The translations under genes were made by a program, and so were the position numbers. From G965213525 sp965213525 (GTDB taxonomy: Bacteria > Actinomycetota > Acidimicrobiia > Acidimicrobiales > Poriferisodalaceae), in NCBI GenBank assembly GCA_965213525.1, contig OZ243889.1, forward strand, positions 806,001 to 870,000: 64,000 bases of DNA, in the 5' to 3' direction. Positions 7,750 to 15,495 of this stretch are shown here, in pieces. The notes under the pieces were generated by a model. That model had not been told where the DNA came from, ran no database searches, and saw only the letters and a program-made list of their open reading frames with translations. How positions within the stretch are numbered: position 1 is the stretch's first letter; each line of letters starts with the position of its first letter.

Positions 7750-10182
7750 ATGAAGAGGATGCGAACGATCGGCGGCGCCGCCGCCGTCGGCGCACTGGCA
7801 GCGGGGCTGGTGGCCACCGCCCCCGGTGCCGGCGCCGTGCACCCGACCGGCGCCGACGCCGGATACGCCTTCGATCTGGGCGAGCTGAACGACTCGGGGG
7901 TGACGGGCACCGCCACGGTCACCGCCTCCGGTGACGAGCTCACCGTCACCTTGGCCGCCAGCGGTCTGGCGCCCGACCTGCCCCACGCCATGCACATCCA
8001 CGGCACGGACTCCGGGTCGAGCGTGTGCCCGCCCGCCTCGGCCGACACGAACGGCGATGGCTTGGTCGACACCGCCGAGGGCGTGCCGTTCTACGGCGGC
8101 ATCGAGGCGTCACTGACGACCTCGGGTGACACGTCGCCCGATTCGGCGCTGGCCGTCGATCGCTTCCCGACCGCACCGGACGGCACGATCGAGTACTCCC
8201 GCACCTTCGAGGTCGACTCCGAGCTCGTCGAGTCACTGGACGACTACCACATCGTCGTCCACGGCATCGACCTGGACGGCTCCGGTGCCTACGACGGTGA
8301 GGCGCGCTCGAGCCTGACCGACGACCTGCCCCTCGAGGCCACGATCCCCGCGGCCTGCGGCGAAGCCGAGGCCGCCGAGGTGACCCAGATCTCGGGTCCG
8401 CTCGGTGCGCTGAACGGCTCGGGGGTCACCGGTGCCTACACCGCCACCCTGGTCGGCACCCGCCTCGAGATGACGCTGCAGGCCGAGGGGCTGGTGCCCA
8501 ACCTGCCCCACGCCATGCACCTGCACGGCTCGGTCGACCAGCGAGGCGTCTGCCCGCCGCCGTCGGCCGACGAGAACGGCGACGGCCTGGTCAGCACTCC
8601 GGAGGGCGTGCCGTTCTACGGCGGCATCCAGGCCTCGCTGACCACCTCGGGTGACACCTCGCCCGCCTCGGCGTTGGCCATCGACCGGTTCCCGACCGCA
8701 GCCGACGGCACCATCGAGTACTCCCGGGTGTTCGAGGTCCCGTCCAGCGTGGCGGGCGCCCTGGTCCGGTTCCACGTCGTGGTCCACGGCGTCGATCTGA
8801 ACGGCAGCGGCGCCTACGACGGTGCGACCCCCTCACCGCTCGACCCGGCGTTGCCGCTCGAGGCCACGTTGCCCGCCGCCTGCGGTGAGCCGCTCGTCGT
8901 GCCGGCCGGCGCCGCCTGGACCGGTGCCTTCGAGACGTTGAACGACTCGGGTGTGACCGGACGCACCCAGGTGATCCGTCGTGGTGACATGGTCACCGTG
9001 TCGGTGACCGCCACGGGCCTGGCCCCGAACCTGCCCCACGCCATGCACCTGCACGGCACCGACGAGGGCCCGAGCGTGTGCCCGCCGGCGTCGGCGGACA
9101 CCAACGACGACGGCCTCGTCGACACCGCCGAGGGCGTGCCGTTCTACGGGGGGATCGAAGCCTCGCTGACCACGTCGGGCGACACGTCGCCCGACTCGGC
9201 GTTGGCGGTGGACCGGTTCCCGACCGCCCCGGACGGATCGATCGCCTACTCGCGGACCTTCACGCTCGACGATGAGTCGCTGGAGGACCTCGGCAGGTAC
9301 CACGTCGTGGTCCACGGCATCGACCTCGATGGCTCTGGCGCCTACGACGGTGAGGCGCGCTCGAGCCTGACCGACGACCTGCCCCTCGAGGCCACGATCC
9401 CCGCGGCCTGCGCGGAGACGGCCTTCGTCGACAACGACAGCCTCTGGCTGGTCGGCGCCGACGGCGGCGTGTTCGCCCTCGGCGAGGCGATGTTCGCCGG
9501 GTCCCTCGGCGGCTCGCCCCCCGCGTCAGCGGTCGTGGACGTGGCGACCACGCCCACCGGTGCCGGCTACCTGTTCATCGGCGCCGACGGCACCGTCACC
9601 GCCTTCGGTGATGCCATGGCGATGGGTGACGCCGACGTCGACGGCGATGTCGCCGGGCTGGCCCTGACGCCGACGGGCATGGGGTACTACGCCGTGTCCA
9701 ACACCGGCGACGTCGCTGCGGTCGGTGATGCCGAGGCGATGGGCGGGGTCACGAACCTGACGCTCAACGCCCCGATCGTCGACATCGCTCCGACGCCCAC
9801 CGGCGACGGGTACTGGTTGGTCGCAGCCGACGGCGGCATCTTCGCCTTCGGTGACGCGTCGTTCTTCGGCTCGGCCGCCGAGCTGCCCCTCAACCAGCCG
9901 GTGATCGGCATGGTGTCGTCGCCCACGGGTGACGGCTACCTGCTGTTCGCCGCCGACGGCGGCGTCTTCGCCTACGGCGACGCCACCTTCGTGGGGTCGA
10001 CCGGCGGCATCGCCGGTGCGGTCGACGCCCCGGCGGTCGACGTGGTGCCGACCACCACCGGATACGGCTACTGGGTCGTGACCGCCGACGGCATGGTCTA
10101 CGGCTTCGGTGACGCCGAGCAGGTCGGCTCGGTCGCCGGGCTCGCCCTGAACGCCCCGATCGTGGGCGCCTCGGTGGGCTGA
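7750..10182 (+). CDS. Large secreted protein: three CHRD/SOD-like repeats plus six beta-rich repeats
   Basis: 810 residues from ATG 7750, with AGGAG at 7738-7742. Residues 1-29 form a clear signal peptide ending in GAGA. Three repeats of about 170 residues start near 40, 214 and 391. Each has LNxSGVTG, LPHAMHxHG, a single Cys in VCPP, an EF-hand-like loop (DTNGDGLVDTAE or variant), VPFYGGI, SGDTSP and HVVVHGIDLDGSG. HxH plus a late His recalls Cu/Zn-SOD and CHRD domains. From about 561 to the end are six roughly 43-residue repeats of the GYWLVAADGGIFAFGDA type, likely a beta-propeller. Probably an exported, calcium- and perhaps copper-binding surface protein. Monocistronic: a strong terminator follows at 10216. 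Function unknown. Confidence 0.8.
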   Translation: MKRMRTIGGAAAVGALAAGLVATAPGAGAVHPTGADAGYAFDLGELNDSGVTGTATVTASGDELTVTLAASGLAPDLPHAMHIHGTDSGSSVCPPASADTNGDGLVDTAEGVPFYGGIEASLTTSGDTSPDSALAVDRFPTAPDGTIEYSRTFEVDSELVESLDDYHIVVHGIDLDGSGAYDGEARSSLTDDLPLEATIPAACGEAEAAEVTQISGPLGALNGSGVTGAYTATLVGTRLEMTLQAEGLVPNLPHAMHLHGSVDQRGVCPPPSADENGDGLVSTPEGVPFYGGIQASLTTSGDTSPASALAIDRFPTAADGTIEYSRVFEVPSSVAGALVRFHVVVHGVDLNGSGAYDGATPSPLDPALPLEATLPAACGEPLVVPAGAAWTGAFETLNDSGVTGRTQVIRRGDMVTVSVTATGLAPNLPHAMHLHGTDEGPSVCPPASADTNDDGLVDTAEGVPFYGGIEASLTTSGDTSPDSALAVDRFPTAPDGSIAYSRTFTLDDESLEDLGRYHVVVHGIDLDGSGAYDGEARSSLTDDLPLEATIPAACAETAFVDNDSLWLVGADGGVFALGEAMFAGSLGGSPPASAVVDVATTPTGAGYLFIGADGTVTAFGDAMAMGDADVDGDVAGLALTPTGMGYYAVSNTGDVAAVGDAEAMGGVTNLTLNAPIVDIAPTPTGDGYWLVAADGGIFAFGDASFFGSAAELPLNQPVIGMVSSPTGDGYLLFAADGGVFAYGDATFVGSTGGIAGAVDAPAVDVVPTTTGYGYWVVTADGMVYGFGDAEQVGSVAGLALNAPIVGASVG

Positions 10183-10215
10183 GCCTGCGGCTCACCAGCT
10201 CTCCCAGCTCTGCCT

Positions 10216-10251
10216 GAGAGGACCCCGGGCCCTGTGGCTCGGGGTCCTCTC
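10216..10251. terminator. Rho-independent-type hairpin after the secreted protein
   Basis: A perfect 12-bp inverted repeat (10216-10227 with 10240-10251) around a 12-base loop, lying 34 bases past the stop of the secreted-protein gene. There is no strong T-run, as is common in high-G+C actinobacteria. It could serve both the plus-strand gene and the convergent thioesterase gene at 10304. Confidence 0.7.
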
Positions 10252-10303
10252 GCGTCACGGGGCCGGATCGTCGTGGGCGCCGGAGGCGAGCGGAACCCGG
10301 TGC

Positions 10304-11167
10304 TCAGCCGGTGCGCAGCATCTCAGGGGTCAGCTCCCGCAGCCGCGCCGTCTGGCTGGCGACGCAGAGCAGCTCACCCTCTCGGGTCCACAACAGGGTG
10401 GTGGCCGAAGCGAAGCCGTCGCCGACGGCCTCGGTGCGATGCTCGACCAGCACCCAGTCGGTCGGCAGCAGATCGACCACTCGGAGGGTGTTGTCGAGGC
10501 TGTTGCCTGCGAGCTGGCGTCCGAGCACCCTCGACACGCCCATCATCATCGTGTCGGCGAGCAGGGCGAGGGTCAGCGGTGAGGTGGCCTCCCCGAGCTC
10601 GGGGACCCTCGCCCACAACGCCACCCGGCCCGTCGAGGTCGGGTCCTCGCCGCCAGCAGCGGTGGCGTCGAGCACCTCCATCCGCTCCGCCACGGTGTCG
10701 GGCCGGGCGAACCAGCGGTCGGCCGGCTCGCAGCTCTCGGGCGCCGGCACCTCAGGGGGGCCGACCCATCGGCCCCGGTCGGGCCCGCCCCGACGACCCA
10801 GGGAGGCCTGGACGGCCAGCACCTCTCGGTCACCTGTGACGACCACGGCCCGGGCCTGGGACAGCTGATGGCCACGGACGGCCTCGGTGAGCTGGATCTC
10901 GACCGCGGCGCCCGGCCCGACGTAGGAGAGGAACTGGGCGGCCACCCACACCGGCGGCCGTCCGGTGAGGCGTTCGAGGGGCACCATTCCCAGGCCGATG
11001 CCACAGCCCCCGTAGACGAAGTCACCCCCGGTGCAGATGCCCGGCGAGATCTCTGCCGTCCACGTCGAGGGGTCCTCGGTCAGACGGAGGCCGAGCAGCT
11101 CCTCGGGTTCGAGGACCCCGCCGTCAGAGGGCCGGTGGGCGGTCGCGGGGTGCTGATCCGGGGACAC
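10304..11167 (-). CDS. TesB/hotdog-type acyl-CoA thioesterase-like protein
   Basis: 287 residues if translation begins at GTG 11167. An upstream ATG at 11248 lies inside tandem repeats and is unlikely. The sequence has two hotdog-like halves: TGGDFVYGGCGIGLGMVPLE with VAAQFLSYVGPG near the start, and LTLALLADTMMMGVSRVLG with DNTLRVVDLLPTDWVLVEH in the second half, followed by ASATTLLWTREGELLCVASQ. This double-hotdog pattern is typical of TesB-like or DUF4442/thioesterase-superfamily proteins acting on acyl-CoA. The gene sits downstream of the HDOD gene on the same strand, separated by the 65-bp repeat array. Substrate unknown. Confidence 0.65.
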   Translation of the reverse strand: MSPDQHPATAHRPSDGGVLEPEELLGLRLTEDPSTWTAEISPGICTGGDFVYGGCGIGLGMVPLERLTGRPPVWVAAQFLSYVGPGAAVEIQLTEAVRGHQLSQARAVVVTGDREVLAVQASLGRRGGPDRGRWVGPPEVPAPESCEPADRWFARPDTVAERMEVLDATAAGGEDPTSTGRVALWARVPELGEATSPLTLALLADTMMMGVSRVLGRQLAGNSLDNTLRVVDLLPTDWVLVEHRTEAVGDGFASATTLLWTREGELLCVASQTARLRELTPEMLRTG

Positions 11168-11187
11168 GTCGAGATCCTGGCACCCCG

Positions 11188-11376
11188 GCGCTTCGGTTCG
11201 GTCGAGGAGCCCTGACCCTTCAGCCGGCGACGGCGCTGGCTCGTGCATCTCGGCGCATCGGTTCGGTCGAGGGGCCCGGACCCGTCAGCCGGCGACGGCG
11301 CTGGCTCGTGCATCTCGGCGCATCGGTTCGGTCGAGGGGCCCGGACCCGTCAGCCGGCGACCGCGCTGGCCACCGG
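11188..11376. repeat. 65-bp tandem repeat array at the 3' end of the HDOD gene
   Basis: Two perfect 65-bp copies (11221-11285 and 11286-11350) are flanked by a degenerate half copy upstream (about 11188-11220) and by the original sequence from 11351. Each copy contains the last codons (SAVAG-stop) of the HDOD gene plus about 50 bases of its downstream sequence. The array is therefore a tandem duplication of that gene's end. There are no spacers and no CRISPR character. Confidence 0.9.
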
Positions 11377-12225
11377 CAGGGCGGCGCGGGCTGCGTCCAG
11401 GAGGCCGCCGATGTCGGCGGCGTCGATCCCGAGCGCGGCCGTGGCCTCGTCGAGCTCGTCGTCATCGCCTGGCCACCGGTCATCGAGGCGGTGGGCCATG
11501 GCGTCAGCGACCTTGCACACCAGGCCCAACCGGGTGGTCTCGTCGTCGATCGGGCGGTGGTGGGTCAACACGGCGTGGACGTAGGTCGCCGGGAACCGGG
11601 TCGCCCGCAGGGCCAGCGCACCGAGGGTGCCGTGGTGGATGCCGAAGTGGGCGAGCTCCGCCTGGTCCAGGGGGATGCCCTGCTCGGCGGCCTCCAGGCG
11701 ACAGGTGAGGGCCTCGGCCGGCCGGCGCACGGCGAGCAGCGCCGAGCCGAGGTCGTGCAGCATGCCGAGGCTGAAGGCGTCACCGACGGGTACGTCAGCG
11801 CGGGGCGCCAGGACGCTGGCCGCCGCGGCTGCAGCGGCGGTGTGGCGGAAGTACGAACGGGGCAACGACCCGGCGGTGTCGAACAACCCGAACGCGACGC
11901 CGGCCGCCAGGCTGCGGACGGTGTCAAAGCCGATGACCGCGGCGGCCTCACCGGGCCCGGCCACTGTCACCGCCCGGCCGTAGAAGCTCGAGTTGGCGAT
12001 GAACACCGCCCGGGTCGAGAGGGCCTGATCGGCCCGGAGCCGCTCGCCGATCTGCTCAGCGGAGGAGTCGGGATCGTCGAGCGATCGCAGCACCTCCATG
12101 GCGGCCCGGGCGCTTCCGGGGAGGCGCAGCACCTCGTCCAGCAGCTCGCGCTGGTCGTCGCTGTGCGAGCCATCGACCTCCACGGGTCCTTGGTCGGCCG
12201 TCGAGCGACGGCCTTGAGCGGCCAT
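11350..12225 (-). CDS. HDOD domain protein
   Basis: 291 residues from ATG 12225. A longer frame to 12318 would run through the promoter and start of the divergent SRAP gene. The HDOD core is visible: LLDEVLRLPGSARAAMEVLR, then IGERLRADQALSTRAVFIAN, SSFYG, VIGFDTVRSLAAGVAF, FRHTAAAAAAASVLA, FSLGMLHDLGSALLA, FGIHHGTLGALAL and AVLTHHRP. HDOD domains are degenerate HD hydrolases used as regulatory output domains, often near cyclic-di-GMP or stress signalling. Several HD-type histidines remain (HT, HDLG, HHG, HH), but catalysis cannot be claimed. Its 3' end has been duplicated in tandem (11188-11376). Confidence 0.8.
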   Translation of the reverse strand: MAAQGRRSTADQGPVEVDGSHSDDQRELLDEVLRLPGSARAAMEVLRSLDDPDSSAEQIGERLRADQALSTRAVFIANSSFYGRAVTVAGPGEAAAVIGFDTVRSLAAGVAFGLFDTAGSLPRSYFRHTAAAAAAASVLAPRADVPVGDAFSLGMLHDLGSALLAVRRPAEALTCRLEAAEQGIPLDQAELAHFGIHHGTLGALALRATRFPATYVHAVLTHHRPIDDETTRLGLVCKVADAMAHRLDDRWPGDDDELDEATAALGIDAADIGGLLDAARAALPVASAVAG

Positions 12226-12281
12226 GCCACCGACGCACCGCAGGCGAGCCCGGGCGGCCGGCCACCTGACCCGGGGGTCGG

Positions 12282-12287
12282 TAGCAT
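12282..12287 (+). promoter_or_regulatory. -10 box TAGCAT of the SRAP gene (leaderless)
   Basis: TAGCAT ends 8 bases before ATG 12296, so transcription should begin at or next to the start codon. Confidence 0.6.
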
Positions 12288-12295
12288 CTTGAAGG

Positions 12296-13033
12296 ATGTG
12301 TGGCAGGTTCGTGCGCACCTCGACGGCCGAGGAGGTGGCGGCCTACTTCGACGCCCGCCTCGGCGAGGTCGAGCTGGGGCCCTCGGTCAACGTCGCCCCC
12401 ACCGACGACGTCGACGCCGTGGTGGTCGGGCGCCCGTCCACGCCAGCAGAGGGCCGACGCTTGGTGGCGGCGTTCCGGTGGGGACTCGTGCCGAGCTGGG
12501 CCGACGACCTCAAGATCGGTGCTCGGATGATCAACGCCCGGGCCGAGACCGTGGTCGACAAGCCGGCGTTTCGCACCGCTTTCCGCCAGCGCCGCTGCCT
12601 CGTGCCCGCCGACGGCTACTACGAGTGGCGTCGCCACCCCGAGGACCCCAAGCGCCGCCAGCCCTACCTGGTGCGCCGGCGCGACGGCGAGCAGCTCGCC
12701 TTCGCCGGGCTGTGGGAGCGCTGGCGCGACGACGCCGACCCCGACGCGCCGGCCGTGCGGTCGGTGGCGATCGTGACGACGCGGATCAACGAGGCCCTGT
12801 CCGGGCTGCACGATCGCATGCCCGTCGTCGTGGATCCCGGGGCGTGGGCGGAGTGGCTCGACCCGCACAACGACGACGTCGACGCCCTCGGCCGGTTGCT
12901 CGCTCCCGCTCCCGAGGACCTGCTCGCCGCCCACGCTGTCGACCCGGCGGTCGGCAAGGTCACCAACCGCGACCCGCACCTCGTCGACCCGGTCCAGCCG
13001 AAGGACCCGGTCTTCCCGGCGGTGCTGGCGTGA
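12296..13033 (+). CDS. SOS response-associated peptidase (SRAP/YedK/HMCES)
   Basis: 245 residues. The invariant N-terminal Met-Cys-Gly-Arg puts the catalytic Cys at position 2, exposed after Met removal. Other active-site residues are present: Asn80 and Arg82 in INARAET, Glu110 in DGYYEW and His172 in LHDRMPV. SRAP proteins form a thiazolidine DNA-protein crosslink with abasic sites in single-stranded DNA and so protect them from strand cleavage. The start is fixed by the need for Cys2 and by a -10 box ending 8 bases upstream. It is divergent from the HDOD gene and upstream of a type II topoisomerase pair. No LexA box was recognised in the 70-base gap. Confidence 0.93.
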   Translation: MCGRFVRTSTAEEVAAYFDARLGEVELGPSVNVAPTDDVDAVVVGRPSTPAEGRRLVAAFRWGLVPSWADDLKIGARMINARAETVVDKPAFRTAFRQRRCLVPADGYYEWRRHPEDPKRRQPYLVRRRDGEQLAFAGLWERWRDDADPDAPAVRSVAIVTTRINEALSGLHDRMPVVVDPGAWAEWLDPHNDDVDALGRLLAPAPEDLLAAHAVDPAVGKVTNRDPHLVDPVQPKDPVFPAVLA

Positions 13034-13080
13034 CCGCGACGAGGCGCATCGACGTCCACCGGCGGCGCGCGCCCCGCTCG

Positions 13081-13086
13081 TAGGGT
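13081..13086 (+). promoter_or_regulatory. -10 box TAGGGT of the topoisomerase operon (leaderless)
   Basis: TAGGGT ends 9 bases before ATG 13096; the expected transcript starts at about the start codon. Confidence 0.55.
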
Positions 13087-13095
13087 GCACGGGCC

Positions 13096-15495
13096 ATGGC
13101 TGTCACCCCCTCGATCGCTGCCCGGGTGCTCGAGACCCCCGTCGACGACGAGATGCGCACGTCGTTCCTGGCGTACTCGCTGTCGGTCATCACCTCCCGG
13201 GCGATCCCCGACGTGCGCGACGGGCTGAAGCCGGTCCAGCGCCGCATCCTCTACTCGATGCTCGACATGGGCCTGCGCCCCGGCACCCCGCACAAGAAGT
13301 GCGCACGTGTCGTCGGCGACGTGATGGGCAAGTACCACCCCCACGGCGACGCCGCCATCTACGACGCCATGGTGCGGATGGGCCAGCCGTTCACGGTGCG
13401 GGTGCCCTTCGTGGACCCCAAGGGCAACTTCGGCACGCCCGATGACCCCCCGGCGGCGTACCGCTACACCGAGGCCCGCCTGGCTGCGGCGGCCATGGAC
13501 ATGGTGGCCGAGATCGACGAGGACACCGTCGAGTTCCGCGACAACTTCGACGGTGAGGCCACCGAGCCGTCGGTGCTACCTGCACGGGTGCCCAACGTGC
13601 TGGTCAACGGCACCGCCGGCATCGCCGTGGGCATGGCCACCAGCCTCGCCCCGCACAACCTCGTCGAGGTGTGCTCGGCCCTTCAGGCCATGCTCGATGA
13701 CCCCGACCTCACCCTCGCCCGGGCGCGACGCATCCTCAAGGGGCCCGACACGCCCACCGGGGGCATCGTCGTCGACGACGGCGGCCTCGACGAGGCCTAT
13801 CGCACCGGACGTGGCACCTACCGCGTGCGCGCCACCGCCGAGCTCGTCGACGTGACCGCCCGCCGCCGGGGCATCGTGGTGAGCGAGCTGCCCTGGAACG
13901 TGGGCGTCGAACGGGTCATCGGCCGCATCAAGGAGCTGCTTGCCGCCGAACGCCTCGCCGGCATCACCGACGTGAAGGACCTGTCTGACCGGGCCCACAG
14001 CACCCGCCTGCAGATCGAGTGCCGCACCGGCGTGGACCCCGGTGCCGTGCTCGCCGAGCTCTACCGCCTCACCCCGCTCGAGGAGAGCTACGCCATCAAC
14101 AACGTGGTGCTCGTCGACGGGCGGCCCACCACGCTCGGTCTGCTCGACCTCATGCGCCACTACCTGGCGCACCGCCTCGACGTCGTCGTGCGCCGCACCC
14201 GGTACCGCAAGCGTCGTGCCGAGGACGAAGCCCACATCGTCGAGGGGCTGCTCGTCGCGCTCGACGCCATCGACGCCGTCGTGGCGACGATCCGCTCGTC
14301 AGCAGATGCGTCCGAGGCCCGCGAGCGCCTCGTCGCCACCTTCGAGCTGTCAGAGGTGCAGGCCCAGCACATCCTCGACATGCCCCTGCGCCGCCTGAGT
14401 GCGCTCGAGGTGCGCAAGCTGCGCGACCGACTCGACGAGCTGGGCGCCACCATCGCCGATCTCGGCGACGTCCTTGCCGATGAAGGTCGCCGGCGACGCC
14501 TGGTCGGCGACGAGCTGGCCGAGGTGGCCGACGCCCACGGCGACGCCCGCCGGGCCCGCATCGTGCGCGCCGACGAGGCGATCCTCGAACGCCCCGCCAG
14601 CCTCGAGGTCGCTGATGACCCGTGCACCATCACCCTGTCGAGCACCGGCGTGGTGGGGCGGTCGGTCGAGGCGTCGGCGGCCAAGCTCGGCCGCCACGAC
14701 GTGCTCGCCGCCACCGCGCCGGCCACCGTGCGGGGCTCGGTGTGGGCGGTCACGGGACGGGGCCGGGTGCTCGCCATCGAGGCGGTCGAGGTACCCGAGG
14801 TGGCCGGCCGCTCCCGGGGGGCGGCGGCCACCGAGCTGTTCGACCTGGCCCGTGGTGAGCGGCCCGTCGGGCTCTACGGCGCCCTCGACCGCGACGCCGG
14901 CCTGCGCCTGGTGGTCGTCACCGCCGCCGGGGTCATCAAGCGCCTCGCCGCCGAGGAGGTCACCTCCACCCGCACCGGCGCCGAGGTCATCGCCCTGCGC
15001 GAGGGCGATCGCGTCGTCGCTGCGCTCGCGGCGCCCGACGGGCTCGACCTGGCGGTCGTGTCCTCTGACGGCCAGGTGCTGCGCACCGCCCTCGAGCAGT
15101 TCCGTCCCCAGGGCAGGGCCGCGGCCGGGGTGGCCGGCATGCGGCTCCGCGACGGGGTCACCGTCGTCGCCGCCGCGCCGGTGTCCGATGGCGACGTGCT
15201 CGTCACCTGGACCGACCGGGGGACGGTCACCGCCACCGACGCGGGCGAGGTGCCCCAGAAGGGACGCGCCACCGGGGGGGTGCGGGCCATGCGCCTGCGC
15301 CATGACGAGCAGGCCGTCGCCGGGGCGTGGGTCGGGCGGCTCGAGGACGCCCTCGCCGTGGTCGGCCAGGGCGACGGACTGTTCGAGCAACCCGCGCCGA
15401 CACCGGTGTCCCTCGCCCTCGCCCCCCGCCGCCGTGACGTCACCGGCGAGGCGCTCGACGGGCCGGTGCTGTTCGTCGGACGGGCCCGCCGGTGA
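13096..15495 (+). CDS. Type IIA DNA topoisomerase subunit A (GyrA/ParC-like)
   Basis: 799 residues. The breakage-reunion domain is intact: DGLKPVQRRILYSM (42-55), HKKCARVVGDVMGKYHPHGD (66-85), KGNFGT (109-114) and the catalytic Tyr124 in RYTEAR. In the quinolone region, Ala86 stands where E. coli GyrA has Ser83, while Asp85 and Asp90 match Asp82 and Asp87. The C-terminal wheel domain spans about 500-799, but no canonical GyrA box (QxRGGxG) is seen; the nearest is a degenerate QGRAAAG or KGRATGG. Gyrase wraps DNA through that box, so a topo IV-like decatenase role is possible. The B subunit follows with a four-base overlap; the A-before-B order is the reverse of the usual oriC-proximal gyrB-gyrA pair. 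Confidence 0.88.
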   Translation: MAVTPSIAARVLETPVDDEMRTSFLAYSLSVITSRAIPDVRDGLKPVQRRILYSMLDMGLRPGTPHKKCARVVGDVMGKYHPHGDAAIYDAMVRMGQPFTVRVPFVDPKGNFGTPDDPPAAYRYTEARLAAAAMDMVAEIDEDTVEFRDNFDGEATEPSVLPARVPNVLVNGTAGIAVGMATSLAPHNLVEVCSALQAMLDDPDLTLARARRILKGPDTPTGGIVVDDGGLDEAYRTGRGTYRVRATAELVDVTARRRGIVVSELPWNVGVERVIGRIKELLAAERLAGITDVKDLSDRAHSTRLQIECRTGVDPGAVLAELYRLTPLEESYAINNVVLVDGRPTTLGLLDLMRHYLAHRLDVVVRRTRYRKRRAEDEAHIVEGLLVALDAIDAVVATIRSSADASEARERLVATFELSEVQAQHILDMPLRRLSALEVRKLRDRLDELGATIADLGDVLADEGRRRRLVGDELAEVADAHGDARRARIVRADEAILERPASLEVADDPCTITLSSTGVVGRSVEASAAKLGRHDVLAATAPATVRGSVWAVTGRGRVLAIEAVEVPEVAGRSRGAAATELFDLARGERPVGLYGALDRDAGLRLVVVTAAGVIKRLAAEEVTSTRTGAEVIALREGDRVVAALAAPDGLDLAVVSSDGQVLRTALEQFRPQGRAAAGVAGMRLRDGVTVVAAAPVSDGDVLVTWTDRGTVTATDAGEVPQKGRATGGVRAMRLRHDEQAVAGAWVGRLEDALAVVGQGDGLFEQPAPTPVSLALAPRRRDVTGEALDGPVLFVGRARR

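Noticed and set aside
11221..11350. 65-bp repeats as a CRISPR or transposon end
   Set aside because: The copies are directly contiguous without spacers, contain the host gene's stop region and have no transposase nearby.
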